Source: Xylanibacter ruminicola Ga6B6 | GTDB taxonomy: Bacteria; Bacteroidota; Bacteroidia; Bacteroidales; Bacteroidaceae | DNA length: 64,000 nt | Assembly: GCF_000687715.1 (NCBI RefSeq) | Contig: NZ_JHXD01000010.1 | Span: 1 to 64,000 of the forward strand | Direction of reading: 5' to 3' | Translations under genes and position numbers: made by a program | The notes under the pieces: generated by a model | Told to the model about the DNA's origin: nothing | Seen by the model: the letters and a program-made list of their open reading frames with translations, nothing else | Databases searched by the model: none | Shown here: piece by piece, positions 52,520 through 61,143 of the stretch | Position numbering within the stretch: position 1 is the first letter of the stretch | How the letters are laid out: the number at the start of each line of letters is the position of its first letter

Positions 52520-54634
52520 ATGAAAAAGATATATAGTATGTTATTTGCTGCCGCTGCCATCAGCTTCGGCGCAACCTCCTGCTCCGACTTCCTGGACGAG
52601 GACAACAAGACCGGTGAGACTGCCGACCTGGCCTACAACACCGTTTCGGGTATCGACGGACTCATCCAGTCGGCTTATACCTACACACACGGTTGGTGGG
52701 GTAAGGAGCCATCACTGGGTCTTGCAGAAATGGGCTCAGACCTGTTCTACTTTGGCTACGACAACAAGCAGAAGTCGATGCTGAAATACGATATCTCTGC
52801 CGAGGCTCTTGGTAGCAACGTAGCCGACAACCCCTGCTTGGACGAGTACTGGGAGATGTTCTACGCTGGCGTGGATGTATGTAACAACGCCCTGAAGTAT
52901 GTGCCCGAGTGCAGCGTGATCGATGACAACAAGAAGGCTGCCTACCTGGCCGATGCCTACTTCCTGCGCGCACTCTACTACTCACAGATGGTAGCCATGT
53001 GGGGCCCAATCCCTTACAATGCCGAGCCTATCAACGCGATTAACAACAATCCTGTTCGTGTGCCCGAGGCTGAGGTTTATGGCAACATCCTGGCCGACCT
53101 GAAGCAGGCCATGGACAACTATAAGAAGGCAAACATCATGGATGGCAAGTCGGCCACTGCCGATGGTCGTGCCTACTACTATTCTGCCGAGGCCCTCTAT
53201 GCCCGCGTAGCCCTCTACGCTGCATCTTGGTTGGGTGCCAATGCCGTCAGCGGTTATGGCAATCTCTATACCGAGGCTCTGAATGCTGCCAATGATGTGA
53301 TCAACAACTCTGGCGCGAAGTTCTACAGCCGTTTCAGCGACACTTGGAATATGAACAATGAAGAGGCAACCACCAATACCGAGAACCTCTTTGCCGTTCA
53401 CTACTCTAACGACCTGAACGCCGGTCGCGACAACTGCGTACCTTACCGTTTCTCAAGCGGTGGCACAGGCAACTTCAACTCACTCATCACCCGTACCGGT
53501 TATGGTCGTAACGGTGGTAGTGCCTCACTGCTGATGTTCGTATCACTCTGGAACAACGGTTGCGACGATATCGGTCCTAACGGACAGAAGAACAACTCTA
53601 TCTTCTTCCGTATGGCAGCCGGTAAGACCACCATCAAGAGCAAGAGCACAGGTAAGGATGTTGAGGTAGGTAAGTACTACTCTCCTTACGGCCGTGGCTT
53701 CACCCGCTACCTGCCTTCACTCTATCTCTGGCAGATTCTGGATGAGATCAAGGGTACCGACCAGCGTTACAATGGCACCCTGCTCACCGAATATCGCGTA
53801 CATCCCGACCTGGCTGGCAATGCTGCCAACTATCCTAAGATGGCCGATCAGACTTACAAGACCTACGACGAGGCTTACGCTGAGGATGGTAACTACTTCA
53901 ACGGGGGTGTGATTGGTATCCAGTACGCCCTGATGGATGGTAACTCAGCCGAGGGTCAGGCTCTGCAGGCCGAGGCCAAGGACAAGTATCGCTTGCAGTT
54001 CGCATTCGGTGGCGACATTCCTGTTTACACCTCTGGCGATCCTGCTACAGCCCTGCCTACCGAGGGTGGAAAGGCTAAGAGCGATGTATATGGCGACGCC
54101 CGCTACAAGAGCGAGAAGATTGAGGGTCGCCGCTCGTTCCCTGGCATCAAGAAGTTCCTTGATGATCAGTACGAAGAGGATTATCCTACCTTCGATATCT
54201 CACACCGCGACATCATGGTACTGCGCTTAGCCGAGATGTACCTGATTAAGGCCGAGGCTGAGCTGGCAACAGGCGGCGATGCCCTGAAGACCATCAACCA
54301 GCTGCGCGCAGCCCGCGCCATCGCTGGCAAGGACAATACCATCAGCGGTACCGTTACTATCGAGACTATCCTGAAGGAGCGCGCCATCGAGCTGTGCGGT
54401 GAGTACCAGCGCTGGTTCGACCTGAAGCGTACTCACACCCTGATCGACCACGTGAAGAAGTACAATGCCCAGGCCAGTGGCAACATTGCCCTGAAGCACT
54501 ACTACCGTCCTATCCCACTCTCTGAGTTGGAGTCGGTTACCAACCGTGGCGATGTAGCTGTAACACAGGACGCTAACGGCGTACTGCAGTACAGCGCAAC
54601 ACAGGAAACCATGTGGCAGAACCCAGGTTATTAA
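52520..54634 (+). CDS. susD: SusD/RagB-type surface glycan-binding lipoprotein
   Basis: A 704-residue lipoprotein that caps the SusC pore and binds glycan. The ATG at 52520 begins MKKIYSMLFAAAAISFGATSC, with the lipobox Cys at about residue 21; the TTG at 52508 is rejected. The acidic residues after the cysteine (SDFLDEDN) agree with the Bacteroidota surface-export signal. YFLRALYYSQMVAMWGPIPY, ILRLAEMYLIKAEAELATG-like DIMVLRLAEMYLIKAEAEL and INQLRAARA are SusD-family TPR elements. It is longer than many SusD proteins (about 500-600). A strong terminator follows. Confidence 0.94.
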   Translation: MKKIYSMLFAAAAISFGATSCSDFLDEDNKTGETADLAYNTVSGIDGLIQSAYTYTHGWWGKEPSLGLAEMGSDLFYFGYDNKQKSMLKYDISAEALGSNVADNPCLDEYWEMFYAGVDVCNNALKYVPECSVIDDNKKAAYLADAYFLRALYYSQMVAMWGPIPYNAEPINAINNNPVRVPEAEVYGNILADLKQAMDNYKKANIMDGKSATADGRAYYYSAEALYARVALYAASWLGANAVSGYGNLYTEALNAANDVINNSGAKFYSRFSDTWNMNNEEATTNTENLFAVHYSNDLNAGRDNCVPYRFSSGGTGNFNSLITRTGYGRNGGSASLLMFVSLWNNGCDDIGPNGQKNNSIFFRMAAGKTTIKSKSTGKDVEVGKYYSPYGRGFTRYLPSLYLWQILDEIKGTDQRYNGTLLTEYRVHPDLAGNAANYPKMADQTYKTYDEAYAEDGNYFNGGVIGIQYALMDGNSAEGQALQAEAKDKYRLQFAFGGDIPVYTSGDPATALPTEGGKAKSDVYGDARYKSEKIEGRRSFPGIKKFLDDQYEEDYPTFDISHRDIMVLRLAEMYLIKAEAELATGGDALKTINQLRAARAIAGKDNTISGTVTIETILKERAIELCGEYQRWFDLKRTHTLIDHVKKYNAQASGNIALKHYYRPIPLSELESVTNRGDVAVTQDANGVLQYSATQETMWQNPGY

Positions 54635-54654
54635 TCCATAATAACCCTCAAATA

Positions 54655-54689
54655 AAAAGTAGCTTTCCGAACATCGGGAAGCTACTTTT
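54655..54689. terminator. Bidirectional terminator between susD and the rhamnose operon
   Basis: AAAAGTAGCTTTCCGA, loop ACA and TCGGGAAGCTACTTTT make a 16-bp stem with one T-G wobble. Flanking A- and T-runs make it functional on both strands, separating the convergent genes. Confidence 0.88.
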
Positions 54690-54732
54690 CGTTTATCAAT
54701 AAGTTACTTTTTACTGATCAAAAAGTTACTTT

Positions 54733-57546
54733 TCAGGGCTGCAGGGTTACGGCCATCAAGCCGATGACCACATCGTTGGATAGCGTACGGATGGTGAGCG
54801 ACTGCAAGCGTTTCTGCGCATTGAGCGGCATCTCTAACATCTGACCAGCACCACCGGGGATTTCTCTACCGTACTCACCACCAAGTTGGATGATGCTACC
54901 TAAGTTACGACTTACATCGCCCGTGCTGAAACAGACACGATACGGACGGGGCTGCGGCGCATTAAACGCCATGCCGTCCACATAGTAATCCTGCTCGATG
55001 GGGCACCAGTTATCTGGGTTGCGCAAGGCGAGCGTGTCGGCCGTACCGTCGGTATAGGTCACAATCACCAAGCCGTTGTCAATCCTGCTCTGCATGTGGT
55101 TGGTAGAACCAGCCATCAGCAGATAAGCCTTCTGAGCCTTGCCCTTCAAAGGGATGGTAACGGCATCGGGGTAGTTATCCCACAAACTGGTGTAGATGAT
55201 ATTCTGTCCCTTTTGCGGGGTACTGAAGGGGAAGCCAGCCATGTTAAACACACCGTTCACGATTTTGGTACGGAACACCGAGTCGTTAATCTCGGCTGTC
55301 TTCTTAGGATGGCACCACTCGCCAATGCCCTGAACGGGTATCTGCAACGTGGTGGTTTGAGGACGCGGACTGAGATATTGGTTCTTGAAGATATCAGTTA
55401 CATTGGCATTGTAATACTTCGCAAGCTTAACGGGATTCAACTCCACATCATATTCAAGAACCTGCGTTTTGGCTGTTGAACCAACCACATCCTTGAACAC
55501 GCCACCACCTAAGTTCTGACGGATGATGATTTGCAGGGGCTGACGGAAGTTCTGGGTGATTTCTACACGCACCTTACCATTCTTACGCGTGTACTTGTAC
55601 GACAGGTAGGGCGTTTTTACGCTGGCACTATCCCACTCAGCAGGGAATCCTGGACGGATGATGCACTTGTCATCAAGCGCCTGGGGGATGATGCCAAACA
55701 AGCCCTGCAACAGCGTACGACTGCTGATGCCGATGCAATCACCAAAGTCGCGATAACACTCACCACGGGCCGCATCGTAATGACTAATCTGACCGAAGTT
55801 AGCAGGACTCTGTCCGTAATACATCTGATCCATGATGTTGGCCTTCATCAGCTGATAACCCTCGTCGGCACGTCCAGCCTCAAAGTAAGCCAACGCCGTG
55901 TGCATCACCTCGGCAGCAGCCACGTTATTAATACTCCAGCTGTAGGGCATCCAGTTGCTGGTGGCTATCGTTTGCAAACCCGACTGCTCCACGGGGATGT
56001 GCGGAATGTTACGGGTTACCCAGTCGGTAGCCTGGTAAGCCTGTTCGGGGGTGCAGGCACCACAATCGATGGGGGTATAGATGCTCCACACGGCAGGATT
56101 GTCGTGGGTGCGTTTCAAGCCCATGCCATCCTGATACTCGGCCCACACACCTGCTTTCGACAGCCACAAACGCTGGTTCATGGCCTGCAGGATAGCTTCG
56201 GCCTCATCACGATAGGGCTGCGCATCCTCGCCGATGATTTCAGCGATACGGGCAGCCAACTTGTTGCCGCGATAGTTGTAGGCCGAACTATGTGTAACGG
56301 CACCACCACTATAGTAGAGTGCATCGCTGGCCCAGATGCAGCAGTAAGCATCGTACAGATGGTCGCCATCGGCATCGTAGTTGCGTTTCTCCCATGCCAG
56401 ATGCGACTTGAGTACAGGCCACATCTTACGCATATAAGCGGTGTCGGCATCGTATTGGAAGTGCCACAGCAGTTCGTCGATATAGTTCAGGTTCATATCG
56501 TAATGGTGCATCTGATCATTACGTTCAGGGTTTCGGCAGATGTAGCCATCGCTGTACATCTGCGTGCCCCAACGCTTCTCAGCACGCGCCATGTTTAACG
56601 TTGAATCCTGCGAGGGATGCGGGATGGTGGCAGGCACATTGGTTACCTGACTCTTGGCGTAGGCATCGAAATGACTCACCGCCCTATCCTGCCAACCTAA
56701 CACATCGCCCAAGTAACCGGCACGCCAACCAGCCAGCGGCATACGCCAACCTATGCAACCATGCAACCATGTTTGTCCGTCCCAATCGCCATCAGCAGCC
56801 AGCACCAGGGCACCACCTAAGGTATTGATGTAGGCATCGGGGGTAGTAAACTGTATGCGCGCAGCCAACTGCTCGTAATACTGCTGGGCAGCGGCAAACT
56901 GCTTGGCACCATCGGCAGCCGCCAGCGGTTTCATCACGTTCACATCCACCAGCATGTAAGCCGTGTTGCCATCCAGCGCCACTTCGGCAGTTTGCAGCAC
57001 CTCGCCTTTGGGTTCCAGCACGCCTGGCTTATCGGCACCGATATCGCCATTGCGACTGAGCTTAGGCTGTGCAATCTCGCACACCAATGCCTTGATACGA
57101 GACCTGCCAGCCAATGCGGGTGACGAGAACTGCCAGATGGCCGCCTCGCTATCGGGCAAGGCAATGACACGGATAGTTAGCTGCGCCCCACCCCAGCCCG
57201 TAAACTGATAGGTGCGCTGACCATCTACATAGCTGGCCGTACAAGGACTCACCTGCTCCAGCGGATAGTCGATGCCATCCACCTGAGCCACTAGTCGTAT
57301 GTTGCGATGATAGCCTTTCTTTACCACGGCAAAGATAGGGCGGTCGCTGGTTTCCAGGCGCCAATCGGTATGACTGCCGTAGAGAGCACGCGTGTAACGG
57401 TTGTTACCATCTGTACAAACAAAAGCGCCCCCCGCACCTGGCTGGTATTGCAAGGTGCGAGGAGCGGGTGTGCCATGGGTTTGGCACATAGCGGATAGCG
57501 GGACCATGCCCACTAGTCCGACTATAGCTATCTGTAGCTTATTCAT
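54733..57546 (-). CDS. DUF4450-type exported glycoside-hydrolase-like protein
   Basis: A 937-residue exported protein. The longer frame to 57645 lies inside rhaD; the ATG at 57546 overlaps the rhaD stop (TAATG) and opens a signal peptide (MNKLQIAIVGLVGMVPLSAMC). A beta-sandwich-like N-terminal half is followed by an (alpha/alpha)6-barrel-type region (YGQSPANFGQISHYDAARGECYRDFGDCIGISSRTLLQGLFG) and a C-terminal region (FPFSTPQKGQNIIYTSLWDNYPD) that I associate with DUF4450. Barrel proteins of this kind include rhamnosidases and glucuronyl hydrolases. Coupling to rhamnose catabolism makes release of rhamnose from pectin a reasonable hypothesis, not a demonstrated activity. Confidence 0.75.
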   Translation of the reverse strand: MNKLQIAIVGLVGMVPLSAMCQTHGTPAPRTLQYQPGAGGAFVCTDGNNRYTRALYGSHTDWRLETSDRPIFAVVKKGYHRNIRLVAQVDGIDYPLEQVSPCTASYVDGQRTYQFTGWGGAQLTIRVIALPDSEAAIWQFSSPALAGRSRIKALVCEIAQPKLSRNGDIGADKPGVLEPKGEVLQTAEVALDGNTAYMLVDVNVMKPLAAADGAKQFAAAQQYYEQLAARIQFTTPDAYINTLGGALVLAADGDWDGQTWLHGCIGWRMPLAGWRAGYLGDVLGWQDRAVSHFDAYAKSQVTNVPATIPHPSQDSTLNMARAEKRWGTQMYSDGYICRNPERNDQMHHYDMNLNYIDELLWHFQYDADTAYMRKMWPVLKSHLAWEKRNYDADGDHLYDAYCCIWASDALYYSGGAVTHSSAYNYRGNKLAARIAEIIGEDAQPYRDEAEAILQAMNQRLWLSKAGVWAEYQDGMGLKRTHDNPAVWSIYTPIDCGACTPEQAYQATDWVTRNIPHIPVEQSGLQTIATSNWMPYSWSINNVAAAEVMHTALAYFEAGRADEGYQLMKANIMDQMYYGQSPANFGQISHYDAARGECYRDFGDCIGISSRTLLQGLFGIIPQALDDKCIIRPGFPAEWDSASVKTPYLSYKYTRKNGKVRVEITQNFRQPLQIIIRQNLGGGVFKDVVGSTAKTQVLEYDVELNPVKLAKYYNANVTDIFKNQYLSPRPQTTTLQIPVQGIGEWCHPKKTAEINDSVFRTKIVNGVFNMAGFPFSTPQKGQNIIYTSLWDNYPDAVTIPLKGKAQKAYLLMAGSTNHMQSRIDNGLVIVTYTDGTADTLALRNPDNWCPIEQDYYVDGMAFNAPQPRPYRVCFSTGDVSRNLGSIIQLGGEYGREIPGGAGQMLEMPLNAQKRLQSLTIRTLSNDVVIGLMAVTLQP

Positions 57547-58379
57547 TAGCAGGGGCGCTTCTTGGGCAGATTGAATGCGTCCTGCACTTCCTTCATCTGT
57601 GCGTCGGTCATGCCATCGGGCTCCGAACCCATCGACTTGGCACACATATAGATGTTGGCTGCCTTACAGAGCACGTCGGTCTGGTCGAAGGCATCCATGA
57701 TATCGGTACCAACGGCCACGGTGCCATGCTTCTCCCACAGCACCACGTCGTGGGTCTTAATCTGCTCGAGTGTAGCCTCGGCCAGTGCTACCGATGATGG
57801 CATAGCGTAAGGTACAATACCGATGCCGAGTGGTGCAAATGCCAGTGTCTCGGGAATCATCGACCACAGCACGCGTGTCATCTCATCGCCCTTCAGGAAA
57901 CGCTGGATATGACTCATAGCCACCAGCTCGATGGGGTGCGTATGCAGGGTAGCCTTGTAGGTAGAACCTGTCTCCAACAGATAGTTGTGCAGCGCCAGGT
58001 GTGTGGGCAGCTCCGAGGTGGGTGCCACGGGCTCGTCGGCAATAATCTCGTAGCTGGCGCAATCGTCACAGATACGGATGATACTGCCGTTCTGCATGGG
58101 CTGCTTTGCCAGGTCGCGCATACGCTTGCCAGTACCTTTGCAATAAAAATACTTACCCTTAAGCTGAGGCAGCGTCATACCAATCTGCTTCACAGGAGCG
58201 ATGGCAGGCATCTGCTTGCAGGCATCGTCCATATACTCTGTTACGTTCACGGTAATGTTACCACCGTTACGCTCAGCCCAACCTTTCTGCCAAAGATAGC
58301 CTGTTACCTCGGCTATCTGGTCAACAACCGCTTTCAAACCTTCGCGGCCGTCCAAAATGCTATTAAACTGTTTCTCCAT
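57546..58379 (-). CDS. rhaD: Rhamnulose-1-phosphate aldolase
   Basis: A 277-residue class II zinc aldolase that splits L-rhamnulose-1-phosphate into dihydroxyacetone phosphate and L-lactaldehyde. GGNITVNVTEY (about residues 39-49) is the phosphate-binding loop; LHTHPIELVAMSH (near 140-152) provides two zinc histidines and WEKHGTVAVG (near 210-219) the third. Length is close to E. coli RhaD (about 274). It begins 16 nt before the end of the upstream permease gene, and the gene after it overlaps its stop codon. This is the last metabolic step encoded in the operon. Confidence 0.93.
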   Translation of the reverse strand: MEKQFNSILDGREGLKAVVDQIAEVTGYLWQKGWAERNGGNITVNVTEYMDDACKQMPAIAPVKQIGMTLPQLKGKYFYCKGTGKRMRDLAKQPMQNGSIIRICDDCASYEIIADEPVAPTSELPTHLALHNYLLETGSTYKATLHTHPIELVAMSHIQRFLKGDEMTRVLWSMIPETLAFAPLGIGIVPYAMPSSVALAEATLEQIKTHDVVLWEKHGTVAVGTDIMDAFDQTDVLCKAANIYMCAKSMGSEPDGMTDAQMKEVQDAFNLPKKRPC

Positions 58380-59694
58380 ATCTTTCTTTTGTTATTTGTT
58401 CCAATGATTTACCACGGGTGTTAGGCATGCCGATGAGACCTACCACGAGCGATGCCAGCAGCAGGGCCACCATGCAGTAGGCAGCCAGTGTAAAGCCCTC
58501 GCCATTGTCGCCATAGATAAAGGTGAACACAAGTCCCCATACAGCCGAAAGGCCACGAACGATGAAGAACATCAGTCCCTGCGCACCGGCACGGAACTTG
58601 GCAGGGAACAACTCCGAGCCCCACAAGGCGTAGAACACCTGTACCGAACTACCGTTGTTAACACCCCACAGGATGGTGAACACCCAGATACCAGCGATGG
58701 TTGATACGCCACCACCGATGATGAGAATCCACGCCGTGAGTGCTGCAGCCAGGCCGAATACATAGAAGAAGCGGTGTGCCACCTTATCAACCATAAACGA
58801 GATGATAAACGTGGTAACCACCACAAACACCCAACTAATGCAACTCAGCATGTTGGCTGCCTCGTTGCTCAGTCCGCCAGCGGTCTCGTAGATGTGTGGC
58901 ATAAAGAATCCCATCACACTGGCCACCAGGTTCCAGGTAAGGTAGATGGCTGCCAGGAAAGCTACTGTCTTCACAGCAATCTTATTGGTAAACAGCAGTT
59001 TGATGTTATCTACTATGCTGCTCTGGTCCTTCTCCTTGTTGGCGGTAAACTCGGCGCTCTCCTCCAGCTGGCGCTGCAGGTTCCAGGCGATGAAAGCTAC
59101 AACAAATAGAGTTGCAAACACCACGCGTGATGAGAACACCTCGACAGCAGCCTGAGCCGCATCGGCACCGATGATATCGTGTGCGATGGCCTCGACCGGA
59201 CCGTACAGATAACCGCCCGGCGCAAACAGCATACCGAACAGCAGGATGCACATCGGACCTACGCCCCACGACATCTGCGAGATACAGATGTTACGACCGC
59301 GGTTGTTCACCTCCGAACTCTCAGAGATGTAGGTCCACGAGGCGGGCACACCAATACCTACCGAGATACCCGTTACCAGGAATCCTGCCAGCAGCATGGG
59401 GAAGTTCATCGACAGCATGATGATGAGCACACCCGTCATATATACCAGCAGGTTGTAGGTAAAGATGAACTTACGACCGAACTTATCGGCCAGGAAACCA
59501 CCGATGATAGCACCGATGGCGGCACCCAGCGCATTGGCACTGAGTGCGTTCAGCCAACCTAAGTGCATCTCGCTCAAACCCAAGTAGTTCTGCCACAGCG
59601 TTACGCCACTGGCACCAGCTACGATGGCACCTGCATCGAGATAGTTATTAAGAGACACAGCTAGCGTGCTCTTCAAACTTCCACTTTTAGCCAT
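58363..59694 (-). CDS. MFS sugar permease, probably for rhamnose
   Basis: A 443-residue inner-membrane transporter with 12 predicted helices. GGFLADKFGRKFIFTYNL after helix 2 and DKVAHRF in the second half are the MFS loop motifs of sugar porters; SWTYISESSEVNNRGRN corresponds to the PESPRxL-like region of that group (here YISES). It is not the RhaT type nor visibly FucP-like, so its role as rhamnose carrier rests on position: kinase, isomerase, permease, aldolase mirror the Bacteroides rhamnose operon order. It could equally carry a disaccharide released by the pectinases. Confidence 0.82.
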   Translation of the reverse strand: MAKSGSLKSTLAVSLNNYLDAGAIVAGASGVTLWQNYLGLSEMHLGWLNALSANALGAAIGAIIGGFLADKFGRKFIFTYNLLVYMTGVLIIMLSMNFPMLLAGFLVTGISVGIGVPASWTYISESSEVNNRGRNICISQMSWGVGPMCILLFGMLFAPGGYLYGPVEAIAHDIIGADAAQAAVEVFSSRVVFATLFVVAFIAWNLQRQLEESAEFTANKEKDQSSIVDNIKLLFTNKIAVKTVAFLAAIYLTWNLVASVMGFFMPHIYETAGGLSNEAANMLSCISWVFVVVTTFIISFMVDKVAHRFFYVFGLAAALTAWILIIGGGVSTIAGIWVFTILWGVNNGSSVQVFYALWGSELFPAKFRAGAQGLMFFIVRGLSAVWGLVFTFIYGDNGEGFTLAAYCMVALLLASLVVGLIGMPNTRGKSLEQITKERYGETV

Positions 59695-59698
59695 AATT

Positions 59699-61129
59699 CT
59701 ATCTGCAAACTACGTCACACTCAATATTAAAGATCTTAGCCACCTTCAGGATGGTATCGATATGATGACCTACAGCAGCAGCCATGTGGTGGGTAGGACC
59801 AGCCTCGCTCCACTTGTTGACGAACTCGCGACAGCTCAGCGAGAACTTGGTGCGCATGTTGGTATCGCCGAAGGTAAAGATCTCACCATCTTCATTCACA
59901 CCCTCAGCAACCACGAACTTGAATACGCCATTCTTGTCCTGTGTGATAGCCAGATAGGTAACAGGTCCCGTGGGAGGATAGAACTGGGTGAGGTATCCAC
60001 CACCAGCCTTGCCGTGGAATACAGGCACAATCTTCATGGTTGGCTTCTTGGCCTGAGAGATATCAAAGTCGCCAGAGCCTGAGTGACCGATGATACAGAT
60101 ATCCTTGGGGAAGTCGATAGAGTACATCTCGGCCAGTGTGCCTGTACCAGAGATAGTCTTCAGAAGCGACATGGCCATAGCCACCTTCATGTCACCCTCA
60201 ACGGCACAAGCGGTATGCTGCTTGATGAGCATAGAGAAAGCAGGAATCAGCATCGAGTCGAGTTTGCCGGCAACACCCTGTGCAAAGCCATCGTAGTGCG
60301 AGGCAATCATACCCAGTTTTTCGTCCTTTACCCACTGTTCAAAGGCTACTACATATTTGGCCATATCCCAAACCTTCTCGATAGTACCACCACCCTCGAT
60401 ATCGAAGGTTGCCAGAATATCCTCAGCCTTGGCACGGATGGCAGCCTCGTCGGTAATATTGTCGGCAATAGCCCACATCTTCTCCCAATCGAACTGCTTG
60501 GTATAAACAAACATACGATGGTAGAGGTTGGTCTCATCGATATAAAGATCCATCATACCAGGATATGGACGACCGATCTGAGCGATGTTGGTATCACGGA
60601 AACGACGACGTACCTGAGCAGCACGGCACCAGTCCTCAATCTCAGCCAGACAAGCAGGGTCGCCGCCCTCAACAACTCCTGTAATCACAGCCGAGCGCTT
60701 TCCGGCACGATTCAGGTCGGCCACCATCTCACCGATGGCACCGCAGGCATAAAGTTCTCCCAACCATGTGGGGATATCGGTCTTAGCATAATCGGGTGCC
60801 AACTTCTTCTGCAGGTTCACAATCACAACAGGTACGTCGAGGTCGCGAACGGCAGGCAACATATTATAAGAGGTGCAATAGGTGAGCATCTGCAGGATGA
60901 CGAGATCAACATCTGCTGCGCGGAACTTATCACCTGCAGCCATCGACTGCTCCTTGGTGGTTACCATACCACCATCGATAATCTCGATGGTATCGGGCAG
61001 TGTTTTCTTGAATGCCTCATACTGTGCTTCGAACTCAGGAACGAGCTGAGGGAACTGTGGCAGGTAAGCCTGAAGGGCTATACTGAATACACCTACCTTT
61101 GCTTTAGTTTCAACTAATGGTTTTGCCAT
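59699..61129 (-). CDS. L-arabinose/L-fucose isomerase superfamily protein in the rhamnose-isomerase position
   Basis: A 476-residue AraA/FucI-fold protein. The four residues that hold the metal and act in catalysis in AraA are all found at equivalent places: Glu311 (AVEGDMKVA), Glu334 (TLAEMYS), His349 (IIGHSGSGD) and His448 (GPTHHMAA). It lies between rhamnulokinase and the permease, where Bacteroides encodes RhaI, yet it bears no resemblance to the TIM-barrel RhaA type. I infer that it converts L-rhamnose to L-rhamnulose, or acts on another deoxy- or pentose sugar from pectin. No classical rhaA is present in the window. Confidence 0.78.
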   Translation of the reverse strand: MAKPLVETKAKVGVFSIALQAYLPQFPQLVPEFEAQYEAFKKTLPDTIEIIDGGMVTTKEQSMAAGDKFRAADVDLVILQMLTYCTSYNMLPAVRDLDVPVVIVNLQKKLAPDYAKTDIPTWLGELYACGAIGEMVADLNRAGKRSAVITGVVEGGDPACLAEIEDWCRAAQVRRRFRDTNIAQIGRPYPGMMDLYIDETNLYHRMFVYTKQFDWEKMWAIADNITDEAAIRAKAEDILATFDIEGGGTIEKVWDMAKYVVAFEQWVKDEKLGMIASHYDGFAQGVAGKLDSMLIPAFSMLIKQHTACAVEGDMKVAMAMSLLKTISGTGTLAEMYSIDFPKDICIIGHSGSGDFDISQAKKPTMKIVPVFHGKAGGGYLTQFYPPTGPVTYLAITQDKNGVFKFVVAEGVNEDGEIFTFGDTNMRTKFSLSCREFVNKWSEAGPTHHMAAAVGHHIDTILKVAKIFNIECDVVCR

Positions 61130-61143
61130 AATTCTGTTTGTTT

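Noticed and set aside
54697..54736. AGTTACTTTT copies after the susD terminator, considered as an attachment site or repeat element
   Set aside because: Only two short A/T-rich copies with no integrase nearby; probably chance similarity next to the terminator.
55531..56598. A 355-residue plus-strand frame opposite the DUF4450 gene
   Set aside because: It mirrors the codon pattern of the real minus-strand gene and contains no recognisable motif; there is no start context.
57547..57645. An N-terminal extension of the DUF4450 protein
   Set aside because: It lies within rhaD; the signal peptide begins at 57546.
60083..61117. A 344-residue plus-strand frame opposite the isomerase gene
   Set aside because: Antisense to a protein with conserved catalytic residues; no family resemblance.
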